Shown here: in pieces, positions 33,640 to 43,812 of the stretch
Position numbering within the stretch: the stretch's first letter is position 1
Layout of the letters: every line of letters starts with the position of its first letter
NCBI GenBank assembly: GCA_015039365.1
Contig: WION01000029.1
Coordinates: forward strand, 1 to 64,000
Source of the DNA: Amanita rubescens
Lineage: Eukaryota > Basidiomycota > Agaricomycetes > Agaricales > Amanitaceae
Length of the DNA: 64,000 nt
Direction: 5' to 3'
Translations under genes and position numbers: made by a program
The notes under the pieces: generated by a model
The model's input: the letters and a program-made list of their open reading frames with translations, nothing else
What the model was told of the DNA's origin: nothing
The model's database searches: none

Positions 33640-34735
33640 CGCCGGTGCGGTTCTGAAAGGGCCGGGAAGTAGAGGGTTGGCCGGCAGAGGGTTTGGAACG
33701 CGAAAATCTGGATGATTGGGACGAAGATTGTCCTTTATAGTAAGAGCTGTCGTTGGAGTGTTTAATTTGCTTCATCTCAATTTCCCGAATTGCCTTTTCG
33801 ACTTGCATGTAGGCATAGATTTTTTGGAATTCGAAAGGGTCCGAGGAGTAGTCTTTACGGATTTGTATATCGACAGATTTGATAGCCTCAAAGTTCTCCT
33901 CCGAGTCCTCGCGCCCATCGAGGTAGGAAAAGTGGTCGAACCAGCGCTGGTGCCAAGATGGGCCGCCTACCTCTTGGCAGAAGCGCATATAATTACCGGC
34001 TGCCTGTGTCCACTTCGTATGGGATAGGTCTTTCTCTGAGCCATGTAGTTTTTCAAACTGGAAGGTGTCTAAAATTCTGACCGATTTGCCGGAGCGATCT
34101 GTGGACAAGGTCTTCTTGAATGGCAGTGAACCACCTTCTCGGGAGATGATCCTGAGGTTGGCGTTTGTAAACAAGGACAACGGGATGTATGTTTCGGTCG
34201 CATATAGGTCAAAGTGGTAAATGCTGAATCCAGGGCTCGGGACTTCTCCGTCTTCAATTTTGGCCTCAGGTCTGTGGGCCGCATGCCGGCACTTAGCGCG
34301 CTGTAAAGCCGTGGCCATATTAGATGAGGAATCATCCTCCGGGGCGTCATTGATGCTCCGGGCTCGCTTGGGAAGGACCTTCTTAAACCAAGAGGAAGCA
34401 GTGCCGGGGGACATGGTAGACAGAAAATTGTGTGCCTGCTGCGAGGCGGAAGGGGGCGCGTCATCTTCACCCTCAGAAAGGGTCAGGAGGGACTCATCAG
34501 AGGAATATCGACCGCCCTCGATATCCTCATCGGGGTTTTGGTCCCTATATGCGCGTGAAATCGCACACTGCTCGTTCCGGGCTTTGATTTCACGGTTCCG
34601 CTCGAGCTTTTTAGCCCTGGGAAGGTCACGAAGGAGTGCGGTATACTCTGCATCCCTGTGAGTTTTCCTCCTTTGGGAAGGAGATGGTTGGGTTTGTTGG
34701 GTTTGCGGCTGAGTTTCGGCCGGGGTAATCATCAT
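33332..34735 (-). CDS. Gag-like protein with zinc knuckle
   Basis: A 467-codon frame beginning MMITPAETQPQTQQTQPSPS. The first third is charged and disordered; the middle (SYLDGREDSEENFEAIKS and neighbours) is helical. Near the C-terminus is a CCHC zinc knuckle, CVICAKKGHVFSTC, followed by a second Cys/His cluster CSFCGDKSHHAFSWTC. Zinc knuckles in a long protein upstream of reverse transcriptase fit a nucleocapsid role, binding element RNA in the particle. Its 3' end overlaps the reverse-transcriptase frame by about 300 nt. Confidence 0.75.
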   Translation of the reverse strand: MMITPAETQPQTQQTQPSPSQRRKTHRDAEYTALLRDLPRAKKLERNREIKARNEQCAISRAYRDQNPDEDIEGGRYSSDESLLTLSEGEDDAPPSASQQAHNFLSTMSPGTASSWFKKVLPKRARSINDAPEDDSSSNMATALQRAKCRHAAHRPEAKIEDGEVPSPGFSIYHFDLYATETYIPLSLFTNANLRIISREGGSLPFKKTLSTDRSGKSVRILDTFQFEKLHGSEKDLSHTKWTQAAGNYMRFCQEVGGPSWHQRWFDHFSYLDGREDSEENFEAIKSVDIQIRKDYSSDPFEFQKIYAYMQVEKAIREIEMKQIKHSNDSSYYKGQSSSQSSRFSRSKPSAGQPSTSRPFQNRTGGDPSSAACVICAKKGHVFSTCQSSSFDDGKALSCRAEDGNLISIRGKSSVCRSWNIRGSNSTACNNHGQDKRVHICSFCGDKSHHAFSWTCRRDPSKSSPQN

Positions 34736-34811
34736 TTAGTGAAGATTTGAAAAGGAGGACGAGAATACGTAAATACTAGCGACGACGAGGTGGAGGAGAG
34801 AGAGAAAGGAT

Positions 34812-34844
34812 GAGAAGACGCGTCCAGGCCAGGCGCGTCTTCTC
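34812..34844. repeat. Perfect 11-bp inverted repeat near the retroelement 5' end
   Basis: GAGAAGACGCG and CGCGTCTTCTC are separated by 11 bases. It lies just upstream of the Gag-like start, inside the probable terminal region of the element. It may be part of a terminal-repeat structure or a leader hairpin in the RNA. Confidence 0.6.
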
Positions 34845-34915
34845 GCGATCGGGGAGATGCCGAAATCGATCAGCGCCCTCCGAACTTATCCTTAGATAAT
34901 CCTAGCGGGTTATCA

Positions 34916-35230
34916 TGGAAGAATCTCGCGCTGGTCATGCATCCCGCCTCTCGAGGCTATCTTTGCACACAGCACGGAACTCCTTAAATACCTATTCTGG
35001 ATATCACCCGTATTTGCAAATGATAAACCTGTATGCAGACGGGGGTCTGGGCATTGGGTTAGTTTTTGAGGAGGGAAAAGATGTGCGCAGCATGGGTGGC
35101 TTCGCTGAGGAAGGTGAAGGAGGGCAGTAAACGCTGGCAAGTCGCCATGATAAACTCTTGAACCGTTGGGTTCCAAACCGTCTGGGGGAAGTGATGGGTC
35201 TTCTACGATGACTGGAGTCATGAGCCACTT
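34916..35230 (-). pseudogene. Cassette gene remnant, copy 1
   Basis: Minus-strand frames with IVEDPSLPPDGLE and RSHPCCAHLFPPQKLTQCP recur in similar form at 42.5-42.9, 46.2-46.6 and partly 48.4-48.6 kb, each broken differently by stops or shifts. This pattern suggests an ancestral cassette gene now decayed. Function unknown. Confidence 0.5.
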
Positions 35231-35489
35231 TGAAAGAGGCGTAAGCTAGGAACCGTTCTGGTACCGGGTCGAACAGCAGAGGATCAGCATTTTGTTCAGG
35301 TAGTTGCTGTGAAGGCCGTTCGCTGGGTTAGAATTTGTGTTGGGAAGATCTATCGGAAACAAAAGGGGACGTAGGAAGGGTATGAATGTAGTAGGGTAGG
35401 CAGAGGACTGTTGAGCGTGCTCCGTCGTGCCTCGACTCCGCCTTATCTTATCTATCTCCCTGTCCACGCTCCGCTCGCATATCTCCGAC

Positions 35490-35760
35490 CGTTCAGTAAT
35501 GATGCAAACGCCTGCGCGCGCAGCGTCAACGCTTTCAGATGAACTGAGGTTTCCATTTGTACAGCTTATCACTAGCCCTTGCTGTGCACTTGAAAATGTA
35601 TTTGTGAACGGCCAGGTGGTTCCCAGAAGCATCGCCTCCGTGGAAAATGCGAGATCTTGTTCAATTAACGATATTGGTCTTGATACTTCTTTATTTGAGA
35701 TCGAAAAATAGACAGGACTCGGAAGCCAGTAAACCTGTGGCATCGCAGCCTTCTAGATCT
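35490..35760. repeat. Dispersed GCGCGCAG repeat, full copy
   Basis: Begins GTTCAGTAATGATGCAAACG, includes GCGCGCGCAG, CTGAGGTTTCCATTT, CCCAGAAGCATCGCCTCC and ends near a TTTATTTGAGATCG block. Same order as copies at 43.03 and 46.69 kb. Confidence 0.7.
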
Positions 35761-35769
35761 GACGGTGCA

Positions 35770-36004
35770 TGCTGCTTATGGCACTTCGGGAACGTCAATC
35801 AATGTACGTACGCTATCTAGATGTAAGCCATTTGAGTTTATTGGCAAACAAATATTGCAATCACGTTGGAAAAGTATAGTGTATCTACTGGGAGACTTGT
35901 ATCAATGTCAAGCCAATGTGATTTGCAAGTTATTCTACAAGTAGTAAACATCTCATAAGGGTGTATCGAGTTGAATGATTAGAAGAGCGGACAACAAAGG
36001 TGAT
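35770..36004. other. Intergenic within cassette unit 2
   Basis: Non-coding by inspection; probably the C2H2 gene 3' region. Confidence 0.35.
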
Positions 36005-36909
36005 TTAACTATTTTCTGGCTTGTATTTGCACGTTGCATTATGACGTTTGACCGTTCTTGGCGCTGACGCTTCGTATTCGCATCCAAAAGCTTTGTACTC
36101 GCATTTGTAAGGCCGAAGACCCAGGTGTGCATTCATGTGATCTACATGTCTCCATGTCAGCTGGGTGAAATATCTTATCAGTGAAAAGTACAAACACTCG
36201 CGATTATGCAGAGACGAGAAGTCGGCAGGACATCCCGGAAAGAGGCAGGGGTGTTCTCCTCGTTTCCTGCGCCTTCTATTCGACGCCATGCGCATTAATG
36301 CGCTTCCAACAGACTTTACTCCCGGGCTGTACATGGTCTCCAAGTACGTCGGCGGTTGAAGTGAAACAGTATCACTGGGGCACATGGTGGCGTCCGTGCT
36401 TGCAGAGTTCAACGACGGCGGGAAATCGCTGCGGAAATATCCAGTATCAAGAGTTAGGTAAGGTAGCTGAGACGGCGATGCATTGCCTAAATCAGGATTT
36501 AAAGCTATCGTCAAACTTTCCGTGAGGGCACCCACTAGGTAGACTATAAATGGATCGAGGATGATTCTCGCCAAGTGGGGGATCAGGGTTGGCGAGGTGT
36601 GAAGCCTCGCTTGCCGCTATTGTTGCACCTGAGCGAACAGAAAGTTTGCGCGAGTTGAAAACCACCCGGTATCCATAGTCCACTATAGAGGACTGAGTAG
36701 GAACGCAGAAAAATAGAGGAGGCATACAGACCGAAGAGGAGGTCGGATCCCTGGTCAATATATGGGTTTCTATTGTCTTCAGCGGGGGAAGGTCCGGGTA
36801 TTCCTTCGAAATGCGAAAGACAAAGCCCGGTATTACAGGTGCAGTCCGCGCCGCTACGACGATGGATAAGCATAGAGGCGGAGAATAACGCATTCACATA
36901 CAATTCCAT
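36005..36909 (-). CDS. C2H2-type zinc-finger protein, cassette family copy 2
   Basis: Starts MELYVNALFSASMLIHRRSG, aligned with copy 1. After a spliced middle part (PDLGNASPSQLPYLTLD, ASTDATMCPSDTVSLQPP) comes a basic patch SNRRRRKRGEHPC that may be a nuclear signal, then the first finger CLFPGCPADFSSLHN, and after an intron HVDHMNAHLGLRPYKC, EYKAFGCEYEASAPRTVKRH and a last Cys. It ends CKYKPENS. The zinc region is better preserved than in copy 1. Intron borders are inferred from frame and GT-AG signals. Confidence 0.62.
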
Positions 36910-36954
36910 AGGTGAAGAAGTCATCCGGCTGGTAGGGCCAAGGCGGCTACGGCT

Positions 36955-37620
36955 TTTATCTCTTGAATGGCGTGTGAATTTCAGGAATAGTAAGTATTGC
37001 ATTGCAAACGCCGCGTGGCACGTTCAGTGATGGAACTTCAATGCGGTACAAGCACCGCCATCGTTCACGAAACGAAACGCCCCATCTTTGATGGAGTATC
37101 TTTCTTATGGCAAGCCACCATTCTTGGAAACTCTTCCAATGCAAGCGTCGACACCTTTCATTTAAGAAACACTGCCGCAGTACATCTCGTACGGAACAAC
37201 GAGATCCTCGTGCTGGCACTGTTGCAGTGCTTAATCCCAGCGGGGAACAAATCAGATGGCTTGATATGTCGCGCCTCGAGTAATCACGATGTAGTAGCCT
37301 TCCAAGTGCCTTTAAAAGTTCGCGTTTACCACTCTAATCAGCAATCTGACGTCAGACCTTGTCTGAAACTTGTATTGAGGCTCAGAGAGCTAATTTAATT
37401 CCACTCCTAGGCTTCTATTCGTGTCAGGCGGTACAACGCCTTCTGCATGCTCGTGCACAGCCGATCAGGATTAGGAAGGTGAAAATTGATTGTGCGCGAG
37501 GATCCTGGAGGCAAGCACATTGGTACCCATGACCTACCTGATATAGTAAGAGTGCTGTAAAGGAACTTGCACGTAGCAAGACGCTGGATCAGTGTGTGAC
37601 TATCACGTACAGCCACGCCT
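36955..37620. repeat. Duplicated segment, copy B (matches about 20890-21620)
   Basis: Contains the same ordered blocks as the segment upstream of C2H2 copy 1, including TCACGTAC-like and GACGTCAGAC phrases, with indels. It supports duplication of the C2H2 gene together with its upstream DNA. Confidence 0.68.
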
Positions 37621-37787
37621 CTGCAACTGAGCACTGAGTGAGTTTGTGGGGGTCCTAGAACAATACCGGAGTCAAGAAAACAAAGGAACTGATCAAACAC
37701 GTCTTCGCTCAGTTTCTCATGTCCGAAACCATGCAGTGCCTGTGCATGAAAACTTTCAAAACTATAAGCAGTCAAAAAGTTAGACAA
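37407..37787 (-). CDS. Hypothetical protein in cassette unit 2
   Basis: An uninterrupted 126-codon frame starting MSNFLTAYSFESFHAQALHG with KLSEDVFDQFLCFLDSG, later SRTINFHLPNPDRLCTS. No motif is recognised. The C-terminal half lies in the duplicated segment whose other copy (about 21340-21540) has stops in the matching frame, so coding status is doubtful. Confidence 0.3.
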   Translation of the reverse strand: MSNFLTAYSFESFHAQALHGFGHEKLSEDVFDQFLCFLDSGIVLGPPQTHSVLSCRGVAVRDSHTLIQRLATCKFLYSTLTISGRSWVPMCLPPGSSRTINFHLPNPDRLCTSMQKALYRLTRIEA

Positions 37788-37799
37788 ATAGAAGATATC

Positions 37800-38244
37800 T
37801 ACTCTGCGCTAAGCTTCGGAGAATTGTATTGCATAGGTTAAAGGGAAGTCTCGACAGCTCTTTTCTATTTCAAAGCGTGATGATTTCCCCACTTTCACGA
37901 CGTGCCTTAGAAACAGAAAGTGTGTAGTGAATTTTGACGAGGCCTCCTCCGCCGGAGGGAGTCGTTCAAGGTTGACTTGGTTTTAGGGGAACAAAGGCGG
38001 AGCGGAGGACAGCCAGCGCAGTCGGACAAATTCGACCCCTCGGGCCAGATGCCAAGCTTGACGTTCTGCGCCGCACAGTGAGTTTCAACGTTTACGTGCC
38101 ATTGCATTGTGATTGTAGTACCCTTTTGAAACCTGCAGGACAAGGTTTACCTGTGTAACAATCCAAGACGGCGAGAGACACATGGCCAGTATGGCGAAGT
38201 TAGTTTCTTTTAATAATATGAATTGCATAAATTGATACTACACA
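37800..38244. other. Intergenic in cassette unit 2
   Basis: No intact gene. Near 38125-38155 is a short minus-strand start (MCLSPSWIVTQ then a GT donor) shared with 28.7 and 44.9 kb, apparently a stranded 5' exon. Confidence 0.4.
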
Positions 38245-38747
38245 TCAAGGTTCCGGCCTCCCGGTGGAATTCACCATCCCCACCTTGGGTATCGGAGATC
38301 TCCATATCTTAAGGTCTGGCTCGAGGAACTCTTCAACTTCTTCAATATCAAACGGCAGTCGACTCGGGGGATCTCTCGACTTCAGAACCGTTTCCCCATC
38401 CTTGCCATAGGCCTGGTCAATAATAAGTACCCAACGATATTTAGAGTCTTTCCCGCCCTCTTGATATTTGACTAGAGAGAAGTTATCGCTCGTCAGGTCG
38501 CACCACTCGCAGACAACATGCATCAGTGCCGTCTCGTTTTCAGGATAATCTAAAGGGTCTAAGCCAGCCTCTTTAAAAATTGCTTGGCGGCTAAGAGCAT
38601 AGCCTTTGACCCAATGCGCCTGACAGCACCGAGCTTATTTTAACAAATTGGTAAAGCTACGAATGGACTTACGTTCTCTTCTCTCCACTTTTTCCGCATT
38701 GATTCCTTGGACTCATCTATATGCGACTGAGGTCCTTTATCTGACAT
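38245..38747 (-). CDS. KGY-family orphan protein, copy 2
   Basis: Two exons (38747-38673, 38619-38245) with a 53-nt intron at the same position as in copies 1 and 3, giving about 149 residues. It starts MSDKGPQSHIDESKES with RKKWREEN at the exon end, continues AHWVKGYALSRQAIFKEAG, HVVCEWCDLTSDNFSLV (three residues shorter than copy 1 before KYQEGG), RWVLIIDQAYGKDGE and EFLEPDLKIW. The frame is intact, and most conserved positions are shared with copy 1. Confidence 0.65.
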
Positions 38748-38750
38748 TAC

Positions 38751-39188
38751 TAGTATTCGCTTTAGCCGAAATCTTGCTTGTCAGTGGATTTTCCGTGATG
38801 GCATACAATGCTATTCACCTTTGTGACGATGAAATGAGACGCAAAGCCGGGTCTGTTGGTAGAGTAGTCCCCGTTTTTATGGTATAATTGACGATCGTCA
38901 AGTGGTGGACAATAACAACATACCAATGCTTACATAATTCGGATCTTGAGAACGAAAGGCATTGACATCGGCAGACCTTTCTGTGGGGAGGGGCAACCAC
39001 GGTTTGACAAGCGTGATGATTATGTAAGCAAAGTACGCGAGCCTCGATGGCGAGTATCATGAGACCACAGAGATAGACATCGCGTTGCAAGAACGAGAGT
39101 TGTTTTGTGTTTTAGGAGGTAAACAGTAGATATACGGAAGTAGTATTGTAGTCCAGGGATGCAGGACGAGTGAGAATGAGAAGTTCTA
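38751..39188. other. Upstream of KGY copy 2 and left end of the inserted transposon
   Basis: The cassette sequence can be followed to about 38950 (block CTTACATAATTCGGATCTTGA). Beyond that the sequence no longer matches other cassettes, so the insertion probably starts here. No gene is seen. Confidence 0.45.
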
Positions 39189-42027
39189 TTAATATAACTC
39201 CTCCTCACTATCTCCATCGTCGTCCACACGTCCACCGTTCGTGTCAACTTTGCTTGTCGACTCGCCTGGGACTCCCTGGCCACGCAGATAGCGCTCTACT
39301 ACGGTTTTCAACACCACAACTTTTTCTGCCTTCAGTTTAGGCATATTCTTGGACGAGGGAACTTCGCTATCAAACTGGCGGTGCCAACGCAGTTGAAGAT
39401 CAATTTCGGCCACCTTCATACTCTCTATTGCCTCGGGAGTCGTGCGAGGGGTGACAGATTCAAGCTTGGCAACCATGGCCTCCTTTCTTTCTTTTTTACG
39501 TACGTCCAATTCCTTGTTCTTCTGAGCCAATTGCTTATCATACTCTGCTTGAGCCTCTCGTCGGATTTGCTCCTCTCCACAGCGATCACGCTCTCGTGCT
39601 TTCTTTCGCAACGCCCTTCATTCTTTTTGGTCTAGGATGTTGGATATATATGAGCCAGTGTGGTTCTTCTTGTACATGAGGCGCGAATTGAAATGGGATA
39701 ACGACATGCTGGGAGCGCGACGTAGAGAGGTGCGTACAGTCCCCAATGCGCCTTCGTTGTCATCATTCGTAGTTTTCATGAATGCTGACCGTCGTTGAGT
39801 AGCAGTCGCTCCGTCAATCTTGCCCCCACTTGCAAACTCACGTGAAAAGCGGATCCACGTCTCCATGGTGCCTTCAAGAAACGAAGCAAGGAGTCGACGA
39901 ATATGGGGATATGTCACAGTATCACTTGTAATCCACTGGATGGCGTATATCGCTTCTGGACGAGTGAAGGGCTTTCCATCCATTGTAGCTGTTTTATACG
40001 TTGCAGATGGTCCAATAATCAGGTCAACGTTGCTGGCGAGCTTCTGAATGTGAGAAATTAGGTTGGTATGTACTGGTCCAAGCTCTAGAATGTTGGATTT
40101 GTTGTCGCGCACTGTTCGCAGGTATGGGTGGGTGACACATTGGTTGTATGCGGCAAAGCAAATGATTTCTTCCTTCGTTTTAGGGCAAGAGAAGCCTCGC
40201 AAAACGTTCTCTTCAATGTTTGTGAGTGTTCGGCTATCCTTCTTCAAACGAATTTGCTCTAGGTAAGCCATGTACAATGGCTCGTGGGACTAGGAATTCA
40301 CATGCAGCGTCGCCATGACTGTGGTAGCGGGTATTACTGGTATCGGGCCACTGGACTCTAAAGCCAAGTACGTTCTCCATGTGATAACGAAGGGAATCGT
40401 GTTGACCTTTTTTACTGTCTTTGTGTCGAAAGATGGCACCAGCTAAATCAAGAACCTTCTGAGCGCCTCCAGCCGAGACATTGATGGCACGTTCTTTTGC
40501 TTTTAAGTTGTCGGATATGGCAGTAGCGGCAGCATTATCCTTATTCATCAAAAGTACTGGACCCTCGATTGCGTTAGCTCCCCACCACGCTCGAATCCGC
40601 GCATTTCCTCCTTTCATCGCATTAAGCTCTTTATGCATACAGCAACCAGCCCATACGAAGAAGTCCACTGCGCTCTTTTCTGCGCTCGATAGCTGAGAGA
40701 AGGCATGCTCTCCGAAATTGATTCGTAATTGACGTAATGCAGTATCCCCAAGGTCCTTCTTCCTTTCGGTGGGGAGTGCATCCCAGCCTTCTGGACCACC
40801 GGCTGCTGTCAAGAGATTATCCATCATTGTGCCCAGGTGAGGTAGCAATTCGTTCGGGGGCAGTACTGACAAGGCTTGCTCTCCCCGTAGCTCACGTTCG
40901 GAGAGCCGTTTCCATTCCTCGACATAGCGGGCCAGCTTCCGCTGGTCTTCAGCATGATCGCTAAGCATTCCCTTTACCTTCACTGGGAAGGCCCGGGGAT
41001 CGGCCCTATTCTGACGCAACTTTACATCATTGAAGGAGGCATATAAAGATGAAATGCGTGATTGCCAGCCTCGGAGTTGCGTCTCGCTTGTATGATTGAC
41101 TTCGTGTAATACTCCTGCAAATCGAGTGACGGGCTGGCTGCCGGGAAGCGCGTATGTAAAGTGATGCGACTGGTAATTGACGTTTTTGTGAGTCGTTCCA
41201 TCTCCACTTAGTGTTACCCCTATCTCATTGTCAGCCAGACCCCGATTCGGTGAAGATGAGTGCATACCTTCTGCCTGTTGCATTTCGTCTACAAGCTGAA
41301 CCTCGGCAGCGACACCGGCCTCCCCAACAATCCGGCGAATACTGCGGCTACTAGCCCTCCCATCAACCCTGACTCCTAATGCGGCAGCCACCGCATTTAC
41401 GGCACCATTAACACTTGCAACAGGGACATCCAATTTGGCAACCAGATCCTGCACCATACTTCGAGAAGCATCGGTAATGACTCCACCTTCTTTGAACTTG
41501 AATGTGTGTTGCTCTGTGGGAGCTTCTATGTCGGCCTTATCGTTAGCAAGCTTTTTCGCAGCAATGGCTCGCCTGACACGCATCGCAAGCGCGTGACTTT
41601 GCTTGGTGAGTTTTTGGTGACGAGAATGCAAGTGCTGTAACCGATCCTGACAAGCCTTGTGCTCCGTGGACATGCTGCTATATTGATTTTTCAGGGATGT
41701 GATTGCCATTTCCCTCCGAGAGTTCCTTTTTCGCTCGTTCCGGAATTTCCGCTCGTAAATGTCTGCCCTATCTTTTAACACATCTAGCTGATGTTCCACT
41801 GGATCTCCTACAGCCTTGGTCTCGTTTGGAACCTGAATATTTGATGATGCAGGTGGAGGGATGTTTTCGTCATTGAGACTTGAATGTTTAGCATGCAGGT
41901 GAGCAAGTTGAGCTTTCTGTTTTGATGTACGACGCTTAGATGGGTTCCAGCGCTCGCTCTTTGATGGCTGCCATCGCATTTTGCCTTGCTGTAATCGAGA
42001 GGGCGCGACGACGCGACGGCGCGTCAA
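39189..42027 (-). pseudogene. Transposase-like gene of an unassigned family, with one frameshift and one stop
   Basis: A long gene of about 945 codons starting MTRRRVVAPSRLQQGKMRWQ. Residues about 70-190 are coiled-coil with a basic N-terminus. The central part has GVTLSGDGTTHKNVNYQSHH and, later, VDFFVWAGCCMHKELNAMKG, then RYHSHGDAACEFL. Asp, Cys-x2-His and Glu at such spacing recall RNase-H-fold transposases, possibly near the KDZ group, but I cannot place it. A one-base insertion near 40290 shifts the frame between CEFL and SHEPLYMAYLEQI. A TGA stop near 39610 separates NILDQKE from RALRKKARERDRC. The C-terminus is a second coiled-coil with an acidic end (DDDGDSEEELY). Lesions are few, so inactivation looks recent. 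Confidence 0.6.
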
Positions 42028-42159
42028 TTTAGCATCGCGCCTCTTGGTCTCATTTGATTAGATAATCAGGTGGTCTCTTGCACAGCAGGTGTACCACTGG
42101 ACGTCCACCACGTCCCCAGGTTAGTCATATGATCATCAGTATATAAGTTTTTAATGTCA

Positions 42160-42270
42160 ATAAATGTATTCTCCATGAAATATCGAGTGATATTAGGTCC
42201 TGTGCAGGGATGTACTAACTAAATCAGGTATGTACCTTCCTATATTGGAAATCTCGTGGAGAATACACGT
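42160..42270. repeat. Imperfect inverted repeat about 100 bp across
   Basis: TGTATTCTCCA (about 42166) pairs with TGGAGAATACA (about 42255), and flanking bases match in part. It lies in the AT-rich flank of the transposon and may be a small hairpin element or part of its end. Confidence 0.4.
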
Positions 42271-42459
42271 ATATTGCAATTCTAAACATATCTTTATTAA
42301 TGTATTTCGTACCATTTTGCCTTGCTGAACACATAAATGTCACGACAGACGTGAGACAATGTCCCTCTGCCACGGCGCGTCACGTCGGACTTTCAAAAAT
42401 AGCAGGTCATTGCCCCTCCCCACTTTCTGGTCATTTGGTTCCAAACTACGAGAATCTCG

Positions 42460-42900
42460 CGCTGGTCGTGCATCCCGCCCCTCGAGGCTATCCCTGCAGA
42501 ACACATTAAACACCTGCTGCACATTCTGAATATCGCCCGCATTTCCAAATGGCAAACCTGTATCCGGACGGAGGCACTGGGCATTGGGTTAGTTTTTGAG
42601 GAGGGAAAAGATGCGCGCAGCATGGGTGGCTTCGCAGAGGAAGGCGAAGGAGGGAGTATACGCGCTGGCAAACAGTTTGAAGCCGCCATATACGGGCGAG
42701 ACAGTTTCTAAGTTCACCGGTCAAGGTAGCTTGTCGGCCCAGACGAGCTGGGGGATGAGTCATTGCACTTGACCTGCAAGTCCGAGCATGAGGCGGTCGC
42801 CATGTTAAACTCTTGGACCGTCAGCTTCCAAGTCGTCTGGGGAAGTGATGGGTCTTTGAAAGAGGCGATGGTGCCGGGTTGGACGGCGGAGGATCAGCAT
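42460..42900 (-). pseudogene. Cassette gene remnant, copy 2
   Basis: Blocks include ITSPDDLEADGPRV followed by a stop, then HGDRLMLGLAG, VYGGFKLFAS and SLLRLPLRSHPCCAHLFP. The same blocks occur near 35.1 and 46.3 kb. Stops break the frame here. Confidence 0.5.
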
Positions 42901-43034
42901 TCGATCAGGCAGTTGCTGTGAAGGATGTTCGCTGGATTGGAAGGATCCGTGTGATCGAAGGATATGATTGCAGGGCGGCTCCGGACCTCCTCATCCATCT
43001 CCGCCTGTCTGCGCTCCGCTCACATGTGTCGGAC

Positions 43035-43330
43035 CGTTCAGTACGTTCAGTAATGATGCAAACGCCTGCGCGCGCAGGATCGTCAACGCTTTCAGATAAA
43101 CTGAGGCTTCCATTTCGTACAGCTTATCGCTAGCCGTGCACTTGAATGAACGGCCGTGGGTAAGGTGGTTCCCAGAAGCATCGCCTGCCGGGAAAATGTC
43201 TGAAATGACACAAGATCTGAATAACGATAATTACTTTATCTTATTTGAGATCGCAAAATAGATTAAACTCGGAAGCCATGAGACATGCCCACGATGTAAA
43301 GCTGTAACACCACAACCTTCCAGGTCTGAC
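43035..43330. repeat. Dispersed GCGCGCAG repeat, full copy
   Basis: Same block order as at 35.49 kb, here with CGTTCAGTACGTTCAGTAAT at the left and ACTCGGAAGCCATGAGACAT at the right. Confidence 0.7.
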
Positions 43331-43812
43331 GGAGCATATGGGCTTGGAGAGAACTCGATAAGCGCGAGATTAGCTCTCGCGTTACCTCGTCACGAAAGCG
43401 CGCTTTCCTTTTTCCTATTAGTATTCGGGAAGCTCCCTGGGTTACATTCGAAAAGCAACGTGTACTGGCGAGACTTGTTTAGGGGAGCGGACAGCAAAGG
43501 TACTATAGATTTAATTATTTTCTGGCTTGTATTTGCACGCAGCATTATGACGATCGACAGTTATTGGCGCTGCCGCTTCGTAATATATGCATCCAAAATC
43601 TCTGTACGCGCATTTATAAGGCCGAAAATTCAGGTGAGCAATGCTAATGCGTCAATTAACCCACATTATCCACCATTGAGATTCCTACCCTCAGTACTAG
43701 TATGAATACACGTATTTAAATGAGGTGGGATTTTCCTAGATCACTTTATAGTGATCGTACTAATAATACACATTAATCTCTCCATACAGGTACGCCGCGT
43801 CCGTGTTACCGT
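43331..43812. other. Intergenic in cassette unit 3
   Basis: No gene. Around 43440-43640 lies sequence similar to the 3' end of C2H2 copy 2 (block TTTCTGGCTTGTATTTGCACG), a second, broken finger-coding remnant. Confidence 0.45.

Larger units (their letters stand above)
29480..34915 (-). mobile_element. Tyrosine-recombinase retroelement (DIRS/Ngaro-like)
   Basis: Read on the minus strand, the element carries a Gag-like gene, a reverse transcriptase-RNase H gene and a tyrosine recombinase gene, the gene order of DIRS-like and Ngaro-like retroelements. No DDE integrase is present. The boundaries are approximate. They are inferred because the flanks (about 29478 and about 34915) match sequences that are nearly adjacent in other cassette copies around 46.0 kb. 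Terminal repeats could not be resolved by eye. The three genes are open apart from three inferred introns, so it may be recent. Confidence 0.82.
34916..38950. repeat. Cassette unit 2
   Basis: From left to right the unit holds the gene remnant (35.0-35.2), the dispersed GCGCGCAG repeat (35.49-35.76), a C2H2 gene (36.0-36.9), duplicated upstream DNA (36.95-37.6) and a KGY-family gene (38.2-38.75). Unit 3 (42.44-46.0) repeats most of this order, and parts of units 1 and 4 lie at 28.7-29.48 and 46.0-46.96. The copies differ by substitutions and indels, so the duplications are not very recent. Confidence 0.7.
38950..42440 (-). mobile_element. Transposon inserted between cassette units 2 and 3
   Basis: The cassette match stops at about 38950 and resumes at about 42440 (block GAGAATCTCGCGCTGGT). 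The intervening DNA holds one long decayed gene with transposase-like features and AT-rich flanks. Terminal inverted repeats and target-site duplication could not be resolved by eye. Confidence 0.6.

Noticed and set aside
29480..34915. LTR retrotransposon (Gypsy or Copia) assignment
   Set aside because: No DDE integrase, protease or chromodomain is visible; the third gene has tyrosine-recombinase residues R, HxxR and Y instead.
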